Below, in pieces: positions 33,260 through 42,030 of a DNA stretch of 50,466 nucleotides (within the stretch, counting starts at the first letter, position 1; each line of letters opens with the position of its first letter). The notes under the pieces are model-generated. The model saw only the letters and a program-made list of their open reading frames with translations, was not told where the DNA came from and did no database searches. This DNA is from Lentimicrobiaceae bacterium (GTDB lineage: Bacteria > Bacteroidota > Bacteroidia > Bacteroidales > F082): the NCBI GenBank assembly GCA_015061335.1, contig SUWT01000009.1:1-50466 (forward strand). Reading direction: 5' to 3'. A program made the position numbers and the translations under genes.

Positions 33260-33454
33260 ATGAAGAATATGACATTGTTATTTGGTTTAGGGACTGGTGA
33301 AATAGTCTTAATAGTTCTTGTCGTTCTGTTACTTTTTGGAGGCAAGAAACTTCCGGAATTGATGCGTGGCATGGGTCGAGGTGTCAAGGAGTTCAAGGAT
33401 GCTATGGAGAAGCCTTTGGATGATTTAGATAAGAAAGATGACAAGAAAGATTGA
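33260..33454 (+). CDS. tatA: Sec-independent translocase protein TatA
   Basis: Pore-forming subunit of the twin-arginine translocase, which exports folded proteins across the inner membrane. About 64 residues: one N-terminal membrane helix ([19 protein letters not shown]), the hinge [15 protein letters not shown], an amphipathic helix ([10 protein letters not shown]) and an acidic/basic tail. The frame is open from TTG 33230, but that region is the promoter. ATG 33260 and ATG 33269 ([12 protein letters not shown]) are both possible; the second leaves a more normal leader. tatC overlaps its end by 17 bases; no tatB is present, as in other Bacteroidota. Confidence 0.92.
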   Translation: MKNMTLLFGLGTGEIVLIVLVVLLLFGGKKLPELMRGMGRGVKEFKDAMEKPLDDLDKKDDKKD

Positions 33455-34247
33455 TGAGACTGATACAGATATGACATTCGGTGAGCATTTTGAGGAGTTG
33501 CGTAAAATTCTTCTCCGTGTGCTCATTGTCTTATTAGTATCTTTTCTTGTTTTGTTTACCTTTTTTGGGAAGGATATTTTAGAGCTGGTTTTTTATCCAT
33601 CTTATAAGGATTTTGTCACTAATAAATTATTATCCGGTCTTGCCAATATTACGGGGATAGAAATTTTTAAGATTAATGAGAATGGTGTTAATATGTTCAA
33701 TAATAGCTTGTCAGGGCAATTTATGTTACATGTTAAATCATCTTTGGTGGCGTCGTTTATATTATGTTTCCCCTATATAATATATCAGTTATGGTCTTTT
33801 GTCAGACCTGCTTTAGATGTGGATGTCAGAAGGAAGAGTCGAATGATGGTGTGGAAGGTGGTGTTTTGGTTCATGTTAGGAACATCATTCAGTTATTTTA
33901 TCGTTGCGCCTTTGGCGATAAACTTCCTAGCCAATTATGAGGCTAATGCCAATATCAGTAATATCATAGATGTAAATTCATACTTATCCACTGTTTTAGG
34001 TGTTTCTTTGTCAGGAGGTTTGATATTTCAGCTACCTTTATTGGTAAGATTATTGGCATCAATAGGTTTGATAACATCAGATTGGATGAAGAGGAATCGC
34101 AAGATCGCTATAGTCATTTTATTGACGCTTTCTGCTATTATCACACCTCCTGATGTCATGAGTCAATTTTTATTGTTCATTCCTTTCTACGTGTTATATG
34201 AGTATAGTATTTCTATTGCAAAAAAGATAGAGAAGGTGAACATTTAG
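33438..34247 (+). CDS. tatC: Sec-independent translocase protein TatC
   Basis: Core receptor of the twin-arginine translocase; it recognises the RR signal peptide. It has 269 residues and six membrane helices. The N-terminal [20 protein letters not shown] contains the conserved 'H--ELR' motif; [16 protein letters not shown] is the first-loop signature; [20 protein letters not shown] ends the last helices. The ATG at 33438 overlaps tatA by 17 bases; an internal ATG at 33471 ([10 protein letters not shown]) would avoid the overlap and is equally possible. Confidence 0.95.
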   Translation: MTRKIDETDTDMTFGEHFEELRKILLRVLIVLLVSFLVLFTFFGKDILELVFYPSYKDFVTNKLLSGLANITGIEIFKINENGVNMFNNSLSGQFMLHVKSSLVASFILCFPYIIYQLWSFVRPALDVDVRRKSRMMVWKVVFWFMLGTSFSYFIVAPLAINFLANYEANANISNIIDVNSYLSTVLGVSLSGGLIFQLPLLVRLLASIGLITSDWMKRNRKIAIVILLTLSAIITPPDVMSQFLLFIPFYVLYEYSISIAKKIEKVNI

Positions 34248-34280
34248 AAATATATGTTGTTTTTGTGAAAAATTAAGATT

Positions 34281-35744
34281 ATGGATTCACAAAAAACAAA
34301 ATCTATTGCGAAGCTAAGTGTTTTTACTATAGCTATCATGAATGTCACGGCGGTTGTATCGCTACGTGGACTTCCTGCGGAGGCTGAGTATGGTTTGAGC
34401 TCGGCATTTTATTATCTTTTTGCAGCAATTGTTTTTCTAATTCCTACTGCATTGGTAGCAGCCGAATTAGCTTCCTTATTTTCTGATAAGGAGGGTGGTG
34501 TTTTCAGGTGGGTAGGAGAGGCTTTTGGCAAGAGGTTAGGATTTCTTGCTATTTGGCTACAATGGTTTCAAAATACCATATGGTATCCGACGGTTCTGAC
34601 TTTTGGAGCTGTTTCTCTAGCATTTATAGGTATGAACCCGACTAATGATATGGCCTTGGCAGACAATAAGTTATATACGCTTATAGTCGTTCTTGTTATC
34701 TATTGGCTTGCTACATTCATATCATTAAAAGGTATAGATTGGGTTGGTAAGATTTCAAAGATAGGAGGTCTTATAGGTACCATTATACCATCGTTTCTAT
34801 TGATAGTATTAGGAATTTATTATGTTGTGAGCGGCGGTCACATACAGATGGATCTTAGTGGCAGTTTTTTGCCTGATCTGGCGAAGCTGGATAATCTGGT
34901 TTTTGCTTCAAGTATATTTTTGTTTTATGCTGGTATGGAGATGACCGGTGTTCACGTCAAGGATATGGATAATCCTTCTAAAAGTTATCCTCGTGCAGTC
35001 TTTATAGGTGCTTTAATGACAGTCTTAATATTTATTCTTGGTACATACGCGCTTGGTTTTATCATTCCTAAGGATAACATCAATTTGACACAGAGTCTGC
35101 TGATAGGTTTCGATAATTATTTCAAATATATAAATGCATCATGGTTATCGCCTGTCATTGCAATTGCCCTCGCATTTGGTGTTCTAGCAGGAGTATTAGC
35201 GTGGGTTTCAGGACCTTCCAAAGGTTTGTTGATGGTCGGAAAAGCGGGTTATCTTCCTCCTTTCTTCCAGAAGACCAATAAATTAGGTGTTCAGAGTAAC
35301 ATATTGATAATTCAAGGGATTATTGTAACAATATTAAGTCTTCTCTTTGTAGTAATGCCGTCAGTACAAAGTTTTTATCAGATTTTATCACAAATGACGG
35401 TTTTATTATATTTGATAATGTATCTTCTAATGTTTGCCGCTGCTATTTATCTTCGTTATAGTATGAAAGATGCACCTAGGACATTCAGAATAGGAAAGAA
35501 TGGTAATCTTTTGATGTGGCTTGTAGGAGGATTAGGCTTCTTAGGCTCGTTATTAGCATTTGTTCTGAGTTTCATTCCACCGGGACAGATTTCTACAGGA
35601 AGTAATGATGTTTGGTATGGAGTCATGATAGGAGGGTGTATAATATTTGTGGCTATACCATTTATAATATATTCATTACGTCGTCCATCGTGGCAAGACG
35701 AGAGCGGTGAAGGAAAGATACAACCTTTCCATTGGGAAGAATAA
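34281..35744 (+). CDS. gadC: Glutamate:GABA antiporter, GadC-like APC permease
   Basis: A 487-residue APC-superfamily transporter with about twelve membrane helices. In the family, GadC exchanges external glutamate for internal GABA, exporting the product of glutamate decarboxylase and so consuming protons. Typical stretches are SVFTIAIMNVTAVVSLRGLPAEAEYGL, ASLFSDKEGGVFRWVGEAFG, FFYAGMEMTGVHVKDMDNPSKSYPRA-like (here LFYAGMEM...) and VLAWVSGPSKGLLMVGKAGYLP. A GadB-type decarboxylase lies 2.9 kb away on the opposite strand, which supports the call. The C-terminus ends shortly after the last helix and may lack the long plug of E. coli GadC. Confidence 0.88.
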   Translation: MDSQKTKSIAKLSVFTIAIMNVTAVVSLRGLPAEAEYGLSSAFYYLFAAIVFLIPTALVAAELASLFSDKEGGVFRWVGEAFGKRLGFLAIWLQWFQNTIWYPTVLTFGAVSLAFIGMNPTNDMALADNKLYTLIVVLVIYWLATFISLKGIDWVGKISKIGGLIGTIIPSFLLIVLGIYYVVSGGHIQMDLSGSFLPDLAKLDNLVFASSIFLFYAGMEMTGVHVKDMDNPSKSYPRAVFIGALMTVLIFILGTYALGFIIPKDNINLTQSLLIGFDNYFKYINASWLSPVIAIALAFGVLAGVLAWVSGPSKGLLMVGKAGYLPPFFQKTNKLGVQSNILIIQGIIVTILSLLFVVMPSVQSFYQILSQMTVLLYLIMYLLMFAAAIYLRYSMKDAPRTFRIGKNGNLLMWLVGGLGFLGSLLAFVLSFIPPGQISTGSNDVWYGVMIGGCIIFVAIPFIIYSLRRPSWQDESGEGKIQPFHWEE

Positions 35745-35760
35745 TGGATGTTTGATTTGT

Positions 35761-35797
35761 AATACGTGTTGATGAAAAATATTCATTGACACGTATT
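35761..35797 (+). repeat. Intergenic hairpin after gadC
   Basis: AATACGTGTTGATGAA and TTCATTGACACGTATT form a 16-bp stem (two G-U pairs when read on the plus strand) around AAATA. The ACGTGT...TTGACACGT core resembles the palindrome at 4024-4068. It reaches the lysC stop codon; no T-run follows. Confidence 0.75.
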
Positions 35798-37074
35798 TAC
35801 ATCTTAGGTTGAAGAACAATCTGATATGTGCTACGGCTTTTTTGTACAACGAAGATTATTTTATCTTTTATGAAGTCATGTTCTATACCTTCCTGATAAT
35901 GTCGGATAGTGAATAGCTGTAGTCCGTTGTTATATTTTATTTTAAAGGTTTGAGAGAGAGCTTCAGTGAGTTGTAGGCGTTTTTTTTCATTTTCATCGAA
36001 GCAGATTGATAGTACCAGAGCTGAAATTTGAGTCATATTGGCATGAATATTAAGTTCATCCATGATATTAAATATCAGAGCTCTGTTATGTTCATTCATA
36101 AAGGAATAGTCGCGAGTCGTGATGCTCATAAGGGTTTGATTTTCTTTTACTATGAAAGAAGGTATATATTCGATGAAGTCATTTGTTCCATCAATTATAG
36201 AAGGTTGCAGTTTAGTATTGAGGAAAGATCGTACTTTAAGAGGTATATTTTTGTTTTGCAGTGGTTTAAGTGTTTTAGGATGTATGATGGAAGCGCCGTA
36301 GAAAGCGAGTTCTATGGCTTCGAAGTATGAGAGATGTTCTATTTTTTTTGTGTCGGGAAAACGTTTTGGGTCGGCGTTGCGGAGTCCATCTACATCTTTC
36401 CATATAGTTACTTCATCTGCATCCATGCAGTTGGCGAAGATTGCTGCAGTGAAGTCGGATCCTTCTCGCCCCAATGTCGTTGCGGTTTTTGGTGATGTAG
36501 AGCTTGCGATGAAACCTTGAGTTATATACATGCTTCCGTCGTGGCTGTCGTTAAGTTTGTCTATTCTGAGACGGCATTCATCCCAGTCGGGATTGGCGGA
36601 TCGGAAGTTATGGTCGGTTATGATATACTCTCGAGCGTCTATGAGTTTATTCTTAATGCCACATTCGTTGAGATAAGCGGAAATCAATGTGGTAGATAAC
36701 ATCTCGCCGAAACTGACGGTGTTATCATATTGATAATCATAGTCGTATCCCGTTTCCTGAAGATTTAGGTACAAATCTAGGAAGAGATTGGTTATTGTTT
36801 CAAAGACAGGATGATTTGTATTATCTTCGAAGAGATCGTTCATGATATTTTCGTGATATTCAATAATTTCGCTTAGTGCACTTATCTCTAGATGCCCGTT
36901 ATTATTTCTAAAATCGGCTAATGCTTTCTCAATGGCATTGGTGGTTTTTCCCATTGCGGAGATGACGAGCATAATCTCATCTCTGTTCTCATTTTCAAGA
37001 ATGTTTTTCAAGTTTCTAACGGCGTTTGCGTCTTTCACCGATGCGCCGCCGAATTTATATATCTTACGAATCAT
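35797..37074 (-). CDS. lysC: Aspartate kinase (monofunctional)
   Basis: Phosphorylates aspartate, the first step to lysine, threonine, methionine and diaminopimelate. It has 425 residues: the kinase domain with KFGGASVKDANAVRNL (7-22), TTLGREGSDFTAA and the DEVTIWKDVDGLRNADPK segment, then a C-terminal ACT-type regulatory region (about 310-425; MSITTRDYSFMNEHNRALIFNIMDEL). There is no homoserine dehydrogenase fusion. Feedback ligand unknown. It stands alone between gadC and an accessory islet; two TATCTTTG boxes lie upstream. Confidence 0.93.
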   Translation of the reverse strand: MIRKIYKFGGASVKDANAVRNLKNILENENRDEIMLVISAMGKTTNAIEKALADFRNNNGHLEISALSEIIEYHENIMNDLFEDNTNHPVFETITNLFLDLYLNLQETGYDYDYQYDNTVSFGEMLSTTLISAYLNECGIKNKLIDAREYIITDHNFRSANPDWDECRLRIDKLNDSHDGSMYITQGFIASSTSPKTATTLGREGSDFTAAIFANCMDADEVTIWKDVDGLRNADPKRFPDTKKIEHLSYFEAIELAFYGASIIHPKTLKPLQNKNIPLKVRSFLNTKLQPSIIDGTNDFIEYIPSFIVKENQTLMSITTRDYSFMNEHNRALIFNIMDELNIHANMTQISALVLSICFDENEKKRLQLTEALSQTFKIKYNNGLQLFTIRHYQEGIEHDFIKDKIIFVVQKSRSTYQIVLQPKM

Positions 37075-37096
37075 TTTTATTTGTTAAATTAATTTA

Positions 37097-37104
37097 CAAA
37101 GATA
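37097..37104 (-). promoter_or_regulatory. -7 box (TATCTTTG) for lysC; a second copy at 37165-37172
   Basis: Minus-strand TATCTTTG 22 bases upstream of the start codon. The same box in the same local context (CAAAGATAATAAAAG on the plus strand) recurs 68 bases further upstream, so there may be two start sites or a short duplication. Confidence 0.55.
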
Positions 37105-37212
37105 ATAAAAGACTACGGATTTTTATTTTAGGATATTAAATTTTAACAAGATGATTTTCAAGCGCAAAGATAATAAAAGTTTCTTTCAATATTAAAGTTG
37201 GCGGTTTTTTAA

Positions 37213-37268
37213 TTAGGAGTTAGGAATTAGGAATTAGGAATTAGGAATTAGGAGTTAGGAATTAGGAA
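37213..37268. repeat. TTAGGAA heptamer tandem repeat (eight units)
   Basis: Eight uninterrupted 7-bp units: TTAGGAG, four TTAGGAA, TTAGGAG, two TTAGGAA. The clearest array in the window; it marks the lysC side of the methyltransferase islet. Confidence 0.93.
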
Positions 37269-37319
37269 TGGATTTTTTTTGTGGAGAGAAATATTAAGAA
37301 ACAGAAATAAAATTGGAAT

Positions 37320-37673
37320 TTGAATGAACTTAAAAATAATTTTACATCTCTTATAGATAAGACTATTAAGAGCTACTCGAAGATCGATAATGATACGGGC
37401 GTGAAATTGCATGGTGTAAAAGGCATAGAAAAGTTCAAGTCCAAAATAGGAAACGATGTAATAGAGTTTATGAAGTTTTCAAGAGAGAAGGCTGTCTTAA
37501 GACTTACATCGACTAAAATTAAAGGTAAGATAACATCTGAGAATAATCTTAAACAAGTAAGATCGTTTTGTGAGAATAATAAATTTACTAAATCGCAGAT
37601 AGAAACAGTAGTCACTATTTTTAACGAGGCTAATAAGAATAATTTTATAGTAGAAGTAACTGTTGCAAAATGA
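37320..37673 (+). CDS. Unknown protein coupled to the D12 methyltransferase
   Basis: A 117-residue basic protein, MNELKNNFTSLIDKTIKSYSK..., rich in Lys, Asn and Ile, with no signal peptide or membrane segment. The C-terminal half is predicted alpha/beta (KSQIETVVTIFNEANKNNFIVEVTVAK). I recognise no domain; there is no obvious nuclease motif such as PD-(D/E)xK or HNH. It overlaps the methyltransferase frame by 4 bases (ATGA), so it was translated together with it. As a small partner of an adenine methyltransferase it could be a restriction or DNA-binding protein, but nothing in the sequence shows this. Confidence 0.6.
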   Translation: MNELKNNFTSLIDKTIKSYSKIDNDTGVKLHGVKGIEKFKSKIGNDVIEFMKFSREKAVLRLTSTKIKGKITSENNLKQVRSFCENNKFTKSQIETVVTIFNEANKNNFIVEVTVAK

Positions 37674-38506
37674 TAAAGTCGCCATTGAGATATCCAGGTG
37701 GAAAAAGTCGGGCGATAAATATAATCGCTAATCTAATTCCAGATTTTGAGGAATTTAGGGAGCCTTTTGTCGGTGGAGGTTCTGTTTTTATCTATGCTAA
37801 GCAAAAATTTAAAGATAAGAAGTTCTGGATAAATGACTTGTATTTTGATTTGTATAAATTCTGGGAGGTTTCACAGAAGGATATTTAAAGTTTAATAAAC
37901 CAAATTTATTCTTGGAGAGAGAAGTTTGATGATGGAAAGCGACTGCATAAGTTCTTGAATGAGAATTTGATGAGTTTTAATGATTTGGAAAGAGCTGCTG
38001 CATTTTTTATATATAACAGAATTACATTCTCTGGCACGAGTTTAAGCGGTGGGTTTAGTCAGGCTGCTTATGAAGAAAGATTTACGGAAAGTAGCATACA
38101 AAGATTAAGAGATATTTCTCAGGTTTTATCAGATACTGTAATCTCTAATTATGATTATTCGGATGTGGTCAAAAAAGAAGGTGAAAACGTTTTTATATTT
38201 TTAGACCCGCCTTATTATTTCGCTACAAAATCTGCATTGTATGGTAAAAATGCTAATCTTCATAAATCATTTGACCATGAACGTTTTGCAGAAACGATGA
38301 AGAATTGTAATCACAAATGGTTGATTACATATGATGATTGCGAGTATATTCGTGATTTGTTTTCATTTGCAAAAATCATCCCATGGAATCTTACATACGG
38401 TATGCGTAACGTGAATGTATCGTCAAGTCAGAAAGGCAACGAATTGTTTATTTCTAATTATTTGGAGGAAGGTTGTTTGGAAGACGGACAGTTAAGTTTG
38501 TTTTAA
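37670..38506 (+). pseudogene. D12-class DNA adenine N6-methyltransferase interrupted by an in-frame TAA
   Basis: A Dam-like (D12 class) methyltransferase that would have 278 residues. One frame runs from 37670 to 38506 with a single TAA at 37886-37888 (codon 73). Before it: SPLRYPGGKSR (residues 4-14) and the SAM-binding FVGGGSVF (33-40). After it, in the same frame: SLINQIYSWREKF, then FIYNRITFSGTSLSGGFS, the catalytic DPPY (179-182) and the C-terminal SSQKGNELFISNY. The residues after the stop continue the family pattern directly, so this is a point nonsense mutation (or a read error), not two genes. Re-initiation downstream would give a product lacking the SAM site. The rest looks undamaged, so the event is recent. 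Confidence 0.85.
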
Positions 38507-38553
38507 GGGATTTTTATTGCATAAGTAATAATTATCAATGCTATAAAAAACGA

Positions 38554-38576
38554 AGGACGCGACAATGTCACGTCCT
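38554..38576. repeat. Short palindrome AGGACG...CGTCCT
   Basis: AGGACGCGACA and TGTCACGTCCT form an 11-bp stem with one mismatch. Similar in design to the GAGACG palindromes and only 26 bases from one of them, downstream of the interrupted methyltransferase. Confidence 0.7.
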
Positions 38577-38602
38577 ACAAATATTGTTAATCGTACATTA
38601 TT

Positions 38603-38656
38603 GAGACGCATCAATTACAACGTGTTTATTTTCATTGGTGTAATGTGACTCGTCTC
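38603..38656. repeat. Palindromic intergenic repeat, GAGACG...CGTCTC family
   Basis: A 54-bp element with GAGACG/CGTCTC ends and an inner ATTACA/TGTAAT pair; 49 of 54 positions match the copy at 17297-17350. It lies between the methyltransferase islet and gadB, followed directly by TTCCTAA heptamers. Confidence 0.9.
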
Positions 38657-38661
38657 TACAA

Positions 38662-38682
38662 TTCCTAATTCCTAATTCTTAC
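38662..38682. repeat. TTCCTAA heptamer repeat at the gadB 3' end
   Basis: Two TTCCTAA units and one degenerate TTCTTAC unit. The gadB stop codon (TAG on the minus strand) and its last two codons lie inside the array. Confidence 0.8.
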
Positions 38683-40108
38683 AACTGTGTTTTCCTCCGT
38701 GGTTGAAGCTCTGTTTAGGATGGTTATTTCTATTGACTTCCACTCTTGATTGAGTTGGGTAGCTAAGTTTCTCTAAATCAGCTACAGCCATGCGGATGTC
38801 GTTAAGGAGCATGTCAGCCATGTCGCGGCTGAAACCTTGACGACAGACAATTCTCATAACGACACATTGCTCTAAGTCCTTCGGCAATGTATAAGCCGGA
38901 ACCATCCAGCCGTTTTGTTGCAACTTGTATTGTAAGTCGTACAAGGTCCAGTTAGCTACTTTATCGTATTTTGGATTAAGAGACCAGATGAACAATGGAT
39001 TTACGATTTCTGTGCTATAATTTTTAAATTGCGGCATTTTGCCGATTTCTTCATGGAGATATTCTGCTATATCCATGGAGTTTTGTTGTATAGCCTTATA
39101 GCCTTGGAAACCTAAGCGGATGAATTGATAATATTGACCGAGCACTTGTGCAGCGGGGCGAGAGAAATTGAGTCCAACTTGTGTGATGTCGGCTCCCAGA
39201 TAGTTGACGCTAAATGACATCTCTGATGGTATATATTTCTTATCACGCCAGATAACCCAGCCCAGGCCTGGATATACGAGACCGTATTTGTGTCCTGAGG
39301 TGCTTATTGAAAGGACGTTGTCGAGTCGGAAGTCCCACTTGACATGAGGTTTCAGGAATGGTAATATAAAACCTCCGGAAGCAGCATCGACATGTATGCA
39401 TAGTTGGTTGCCTGTGGCTTTGTTAAATTTGCTGACCTCTTTGTCTAAAGCCTCGATGTCGTCGTTCATGCCTGTCCAGGTGCAGCCTGCGATAGGAACG
39501 ATGCAGATGGTATTTTCATCGCACATTTCTATTGCTTTTTTAGGATCCAAAGTAGGATTTTCTGTTGTTAGTGGCACGGTACGCATCTCTATCTGCCAGA
39601 GCTGAGCGAATTTTTCCCACACAACCTGATAGCCTGTAGAAAGCACGAAGTTGGGCTTGTCGTATGGCTTGCCTTGTTCCATCCTTCTCTTACGCCATCG
39701 CATCCATGCTGAGACGCCGCCCAGCATACATGCTTCTGATGAACCAATACCTAAAGCACCTGTTTTCCATTTATTGGTTTCAGGAGTATTCCACAAGTTA
39801 GCGATGATATTGATACATTTCTGTCCCATCACAGCAATACGAGGATACTCTGTTTCATCGATATAGTTGATGCTTATGGCTTCGTTCATCAATTTTGTCG
39901 CATACTCATCCATGTATGTGGTGACGAATGTTGCCAAGTTTAGTCGTGGTTGTGTTTGAGGAAAGGTTTCGTCTTTGACGAGCTGATATGCGATCTGTGG
40001 TGTGGTTGGAGCCTCAGGGATTCTATCCACTGGTGAGGGTTTAATCATGACATCTGTACCGAAGACATCACTTTTAGCGTCTCCGTTTCTGAAATTCAAA
40101 TCTTTCAT
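38672..40108 (-). CDS. gadB: Glutamate decarboxylase (PLP-dependent)
   Basis: Converts glutamate to GABA and CO2, consuming a cytoplasmic proton; with GadC it forms the glutamate-dependent acid-resistance system. It has 478 residues, group II PLP fold. Seen: GIGSSEACMLGG, the PLP-ring contact HVDAASGGFILPF, the Schiff-base lysine in SISTSGHKYGLVYPG, and VNYLGADITQVGLNFSRPA, all GadB-like. The C-terminus ends SFNHGGKHSCKN, His-rich like the pH-responsive tail of E. coli GadB, but its last two residues and stop come from a heptamer repeat. Unlike E. coli, gadB and gadC are not adjacent: lysC and an accessory islet lie between. Confidence 0.95.
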   Translation of the reverse strand: MKDLNFRNGDAKSDVFGTDVMIKPSPVDRIPEAPTTPQIAYQLVKDETFPQTQPRLNLATFVTTYMDEYATKLMNEAISINYIDETEYPRIAVMGQKCINIIANLWNTPETNKWKTGALGIGSSEACMLGGVSAWMRWRKRRMEQGKPYDKPNFVLSTGYQVVWEKFAQLWQIEMRTVPLTTENPTLDPKKAIEMCDENTICIVPIAGCTWTGMNDDIEALDKEVSKFNKATGNQLCIHVDAASGGFILPFLKPHVKWDFRLDNVLSISTSGHKYGLVYPGLGWVIWRDKKYIPSEMSFSVNYLGADITQVGLNFSRPAAQVLGQYYQFIRLGFQGYKAIQQNSMDIAEYLHEEIGKMPQFKNYSTEIVNPLFIWSLNPKYDKVANWTLYDLQYKLQQNGWMVPAYTLPKDLEQCVVMRIVCRQGFSRDMADMLLNDIRMAVADLEKLSYPTQSRVEVNRNNHPKQSFNHGGKHSCKN

Positions 40109-40213
40109 AATGTTTTTAGTTTAAAAATAATATCCAAGAAACACTATGAAAGAGTAAAAGTTTGTTAATAAAAAGTCAATGTGACATCAATTGATATTTC
40201 AAATTTTCAGTTG

Positions 40214-40591
40214 TCAGATATCCATTTTCAGTTTGTCAATAACTCTTCTGTCTTTTTTTGTCGGGCGTCCTGCTCCTCTGTCGCGGTATTCGACTTTATA
40301 AGCATGTATGAATTCAATTCTTTCGTATTCTTCTTCAGGTGTCAGGTCGGTATAGACATCTATTACTTGTTTAGGTGACACGCGGTTTTTAGGAATGCTT
40401 TTAACTTCTACTACTTTATGCAATTGCCCTAGTTGAACTTGTATTTGTTCACCTATTTTGACATCGCGTGAGGGTTTTACAGATGTTTCATTGATTTTAA
40501 CTTTACCGCCTTTACAGGCATCGGCGGCAAGTGTGCGCGTCTTGAAAAGACGCGCACACCAAAGCCATTTATCTATTCTTAATTCTTCCAT
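40214..40591 (-). CDS. hslR: S4-domain RNA-binding protein, Hsp15 (HslR) family
   Basis: A 125-residue protein with one S4 RNA-binding domain: ELRIDKWLWCARLFKTRTLAADACKGGKVKINE (3-35) followed by PSRDVKIGEQIQV. E. coli Hsp15 binds stalled 50S subunits carrying peptidyl-tRNA and helps recycle them. The C-terminal tail is basic (GAGRPTKKDRRVIDKLK), as in the family. It is transcribed in the same direction as gadB (105-base gap) and der, but heptamer-type DNA separates it from der. Confidence 0.92.
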   Translation of the reverse strand: MEELRIDKWLWCARLFKTRTLAADACKGGKVKINETSVKPSRDVKIGEQIQVQLGQLHKVVEVKSIPKNRVSPKQVIDVYTDLTPEEEYERIEFIHAYKVEYRDRGAGRPTKKDRRVIDKLKMDI

Positions 40592-40644
40592 AATAATTAA
40601 GTCAACATGACAATGAGGCGACGAGACAACAAGTTATAGTCTAT

Positions 40645-40676
40645 TAATTCCTAATTCCTCACTTCTAATTCCTAAT
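40645..40676. repeat. Heptamer repeat (ATTCCTA type) between hslR and der
   Basis: About four units: ATTCCTA, ATTCCTC, ACTTCTA, ATTCCTA, ending at the der stop region. Same unit sequence as the arrays at 10339 and 38662. Confidence 0.8.
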
Positions 40677-40681
40677 TAAAA

Positions 40682-41989
40682 TTACTTTTCCCTGAAGAAT
40701 AATTGAATTGGTACTCCATTGAAGTTCCAATTTTGGCGTATCTTGTTTTCTAAGAAACGACAATAAGATTCTTTAACATCTTTAGGCAGATTACAGAAGA
40801 ATATAAACTGAGGTGTAGGACTCTTCAATTGTGTGATATATTTAATCTTCAGATAACGTCCGCGTGAAGCTGTTTGTGGTGGTTGAGAATTGATAATCTC
40901 TAACATTGTATCGTTGAGTTCACGGACTGGGATTCTTCTTTCGCGGTTCTCATAAACTTGATGTAGAGCCTCAAGAACGCGGAAGGTTCTTTGTCGATTT
41001 ATTGCGGAAGTGAAAATAATAGGATAATCGTTGAAAGGTGCGGTGCGTTCTCTTATCATCTTCTCAAATTGAAGGTGAGTGTTAGAGTCTTTATCGATCA
41101 AATCCCATTTGTTTACGATGAGAACAAGGCCTTTCTTATTTTTCTCTATAAGACGTAGTATATTCATATCTTGAGCCTCGAAACCTTGTGTTGCATCGAT
41201 GATAAGAGCTGCCACATCGCATTCTTCGATGGCACGAATAGAACGCATCACAGAATAGAATTCAATGTTTTCTGACACTTTGCTCTTTTTACGAAGCCCC
41301 GCTGTATCAACGAGCATAAAATCCATGTTGAAAGCATTGAAACGAGTGTTGTTACTATCACGAGTTGTGCCTGCTATATCGGTAACTATATGTCTTTCAG
41401 TGCCTAAGAAAGCATTTATCATAGAAGATTTGCCTACGTTGGGTCTGCCTACCAATGCAAAACGAGGTAGTCCAGAATGATCTTCGGTATCATTTTCAGG
41501 AAGATGTTTTACAACTTCATCTAGAAGCTCACCGGTTCCGGTTCCTGTCATGGCAGAAAAAGCGTAGATGTCGCCTAGTCCTAAACCATAAAAGTCGGCG
41601 ATATTGCTTTCTTTGTTAGGAATGTCAGTCTTATTCACGGCGAGGAAGACCTTTTTCTTTGAACGACGTAATAAAAGAGCAACGTCTTCATCAAGGACGT
41701 GAAGACCTTCTTTCCCATCAACAACAAATATAATGACATCAGCTTCTTCGATGGCGAGTTCTACCTGTTTTCTGATTTCTTCCTCAAAAATGTCGTCAGA
41801 ACCAACAACATAACCTCCAGTATCGATAACAGTGAAAGTCTTGCCATTCCAATCGCTATGACCATAATGTCTGTCGCGAGTTACGCCACTAGTCTCTTCC
41901 ACAATGGCTTGACGTGTTTGTACCAAACGATTGAAGAAAGTCGATTTTCCAACATTTGGCCTTCCTACTATTGCTACAATATTACTCAT
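40682..41989 (-). CDS. der: Ribosome-assembly GTPase Der (EngA)
   Basis: Essential GTPase with two tandem G domains that acts in 50S subunit assembly. It has 435 residues. First G domain: GRPNVGKSTFFNRL, DTGGY, NKTD. Second: GRPNVGKSSMINAFLG, DTAGLRKKSKVSE, NKWD. A C-terminal KH-like domain ends with IRQNWNFNGVPIQLFFREK. Complete at both ends. A TATCTTTG box lies about 26 bases upstream; the era gene lies upstream across a heptamer-type region. Confidence 0.97.
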   Translation of the reverse strand: MSNIVAIVGRPNVGKSTFFNRLVQTRQAIVEETSGVTRDRHYGHSDWNGKTFTVIDTGGYVVGSDDIFEEEIRKQVELAIEEADVIIFVVDGKEGLHVLDEDVALLLRRSKKKVFLAVNKTDIPNKESNIADFYGLGLGDIYAFSAMTGTGTGELLDEVVKHLPENDTEDHSGLPRFALVGRPNVGKSSMINAFLGTERHIVTDIAGTTRDSNNTRFNAFNMDFMLVDTAGLRKKSKVSENIEFYSVMRSIRAIEECDVAALIIDATQGFEAQDMNILRLIEKNKKGLVLIVNKWDLIDKDSNTHLQFEKMIRERTAPFNDYPIIFTSAINRQRTFRVLEALHQVYENRERRIPVRELNDTMLEIINSQPPQTASRGRYLKIKYITQLKSPTPQFIFFCNLPKDVKESYCRFLENKIRQNWNFNGVPIQLFFREK

Positions 41990-42014
41990 TTTCTTGTTTT
42001 ATTTCGATAATTTG

Positions 42015-42022
42015 CAAAGATA
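42015..42022 (-). promoter_or_regulatory. -7 box (TATCTTTG) for der
   Basis: Minus-strand TATCTTTG followed by GC, about 26 bases upstream of the der ATG; matches TAnnTTTG. This gives der its own promoter separate from era. Confidence 0.6.
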
Positions 42023-42030
42023 ATAAAAAT

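Noticed and set aside
37213-37268. TTAGGAA array as a CRISPR array
   Set aside because: Units are 7 bp with no spacers and no cas genes nearby; it is a simple tandem repeat.
37955-38506. A separate gene starting at TTG 37955 after the methyltransferase N-terminus
   Set aside because: It is in the same frame as 37670-37888 and continues the same protein family; the region is one gene with a nonsense codon. A product from 37955 would lack the SAM-binding motif.
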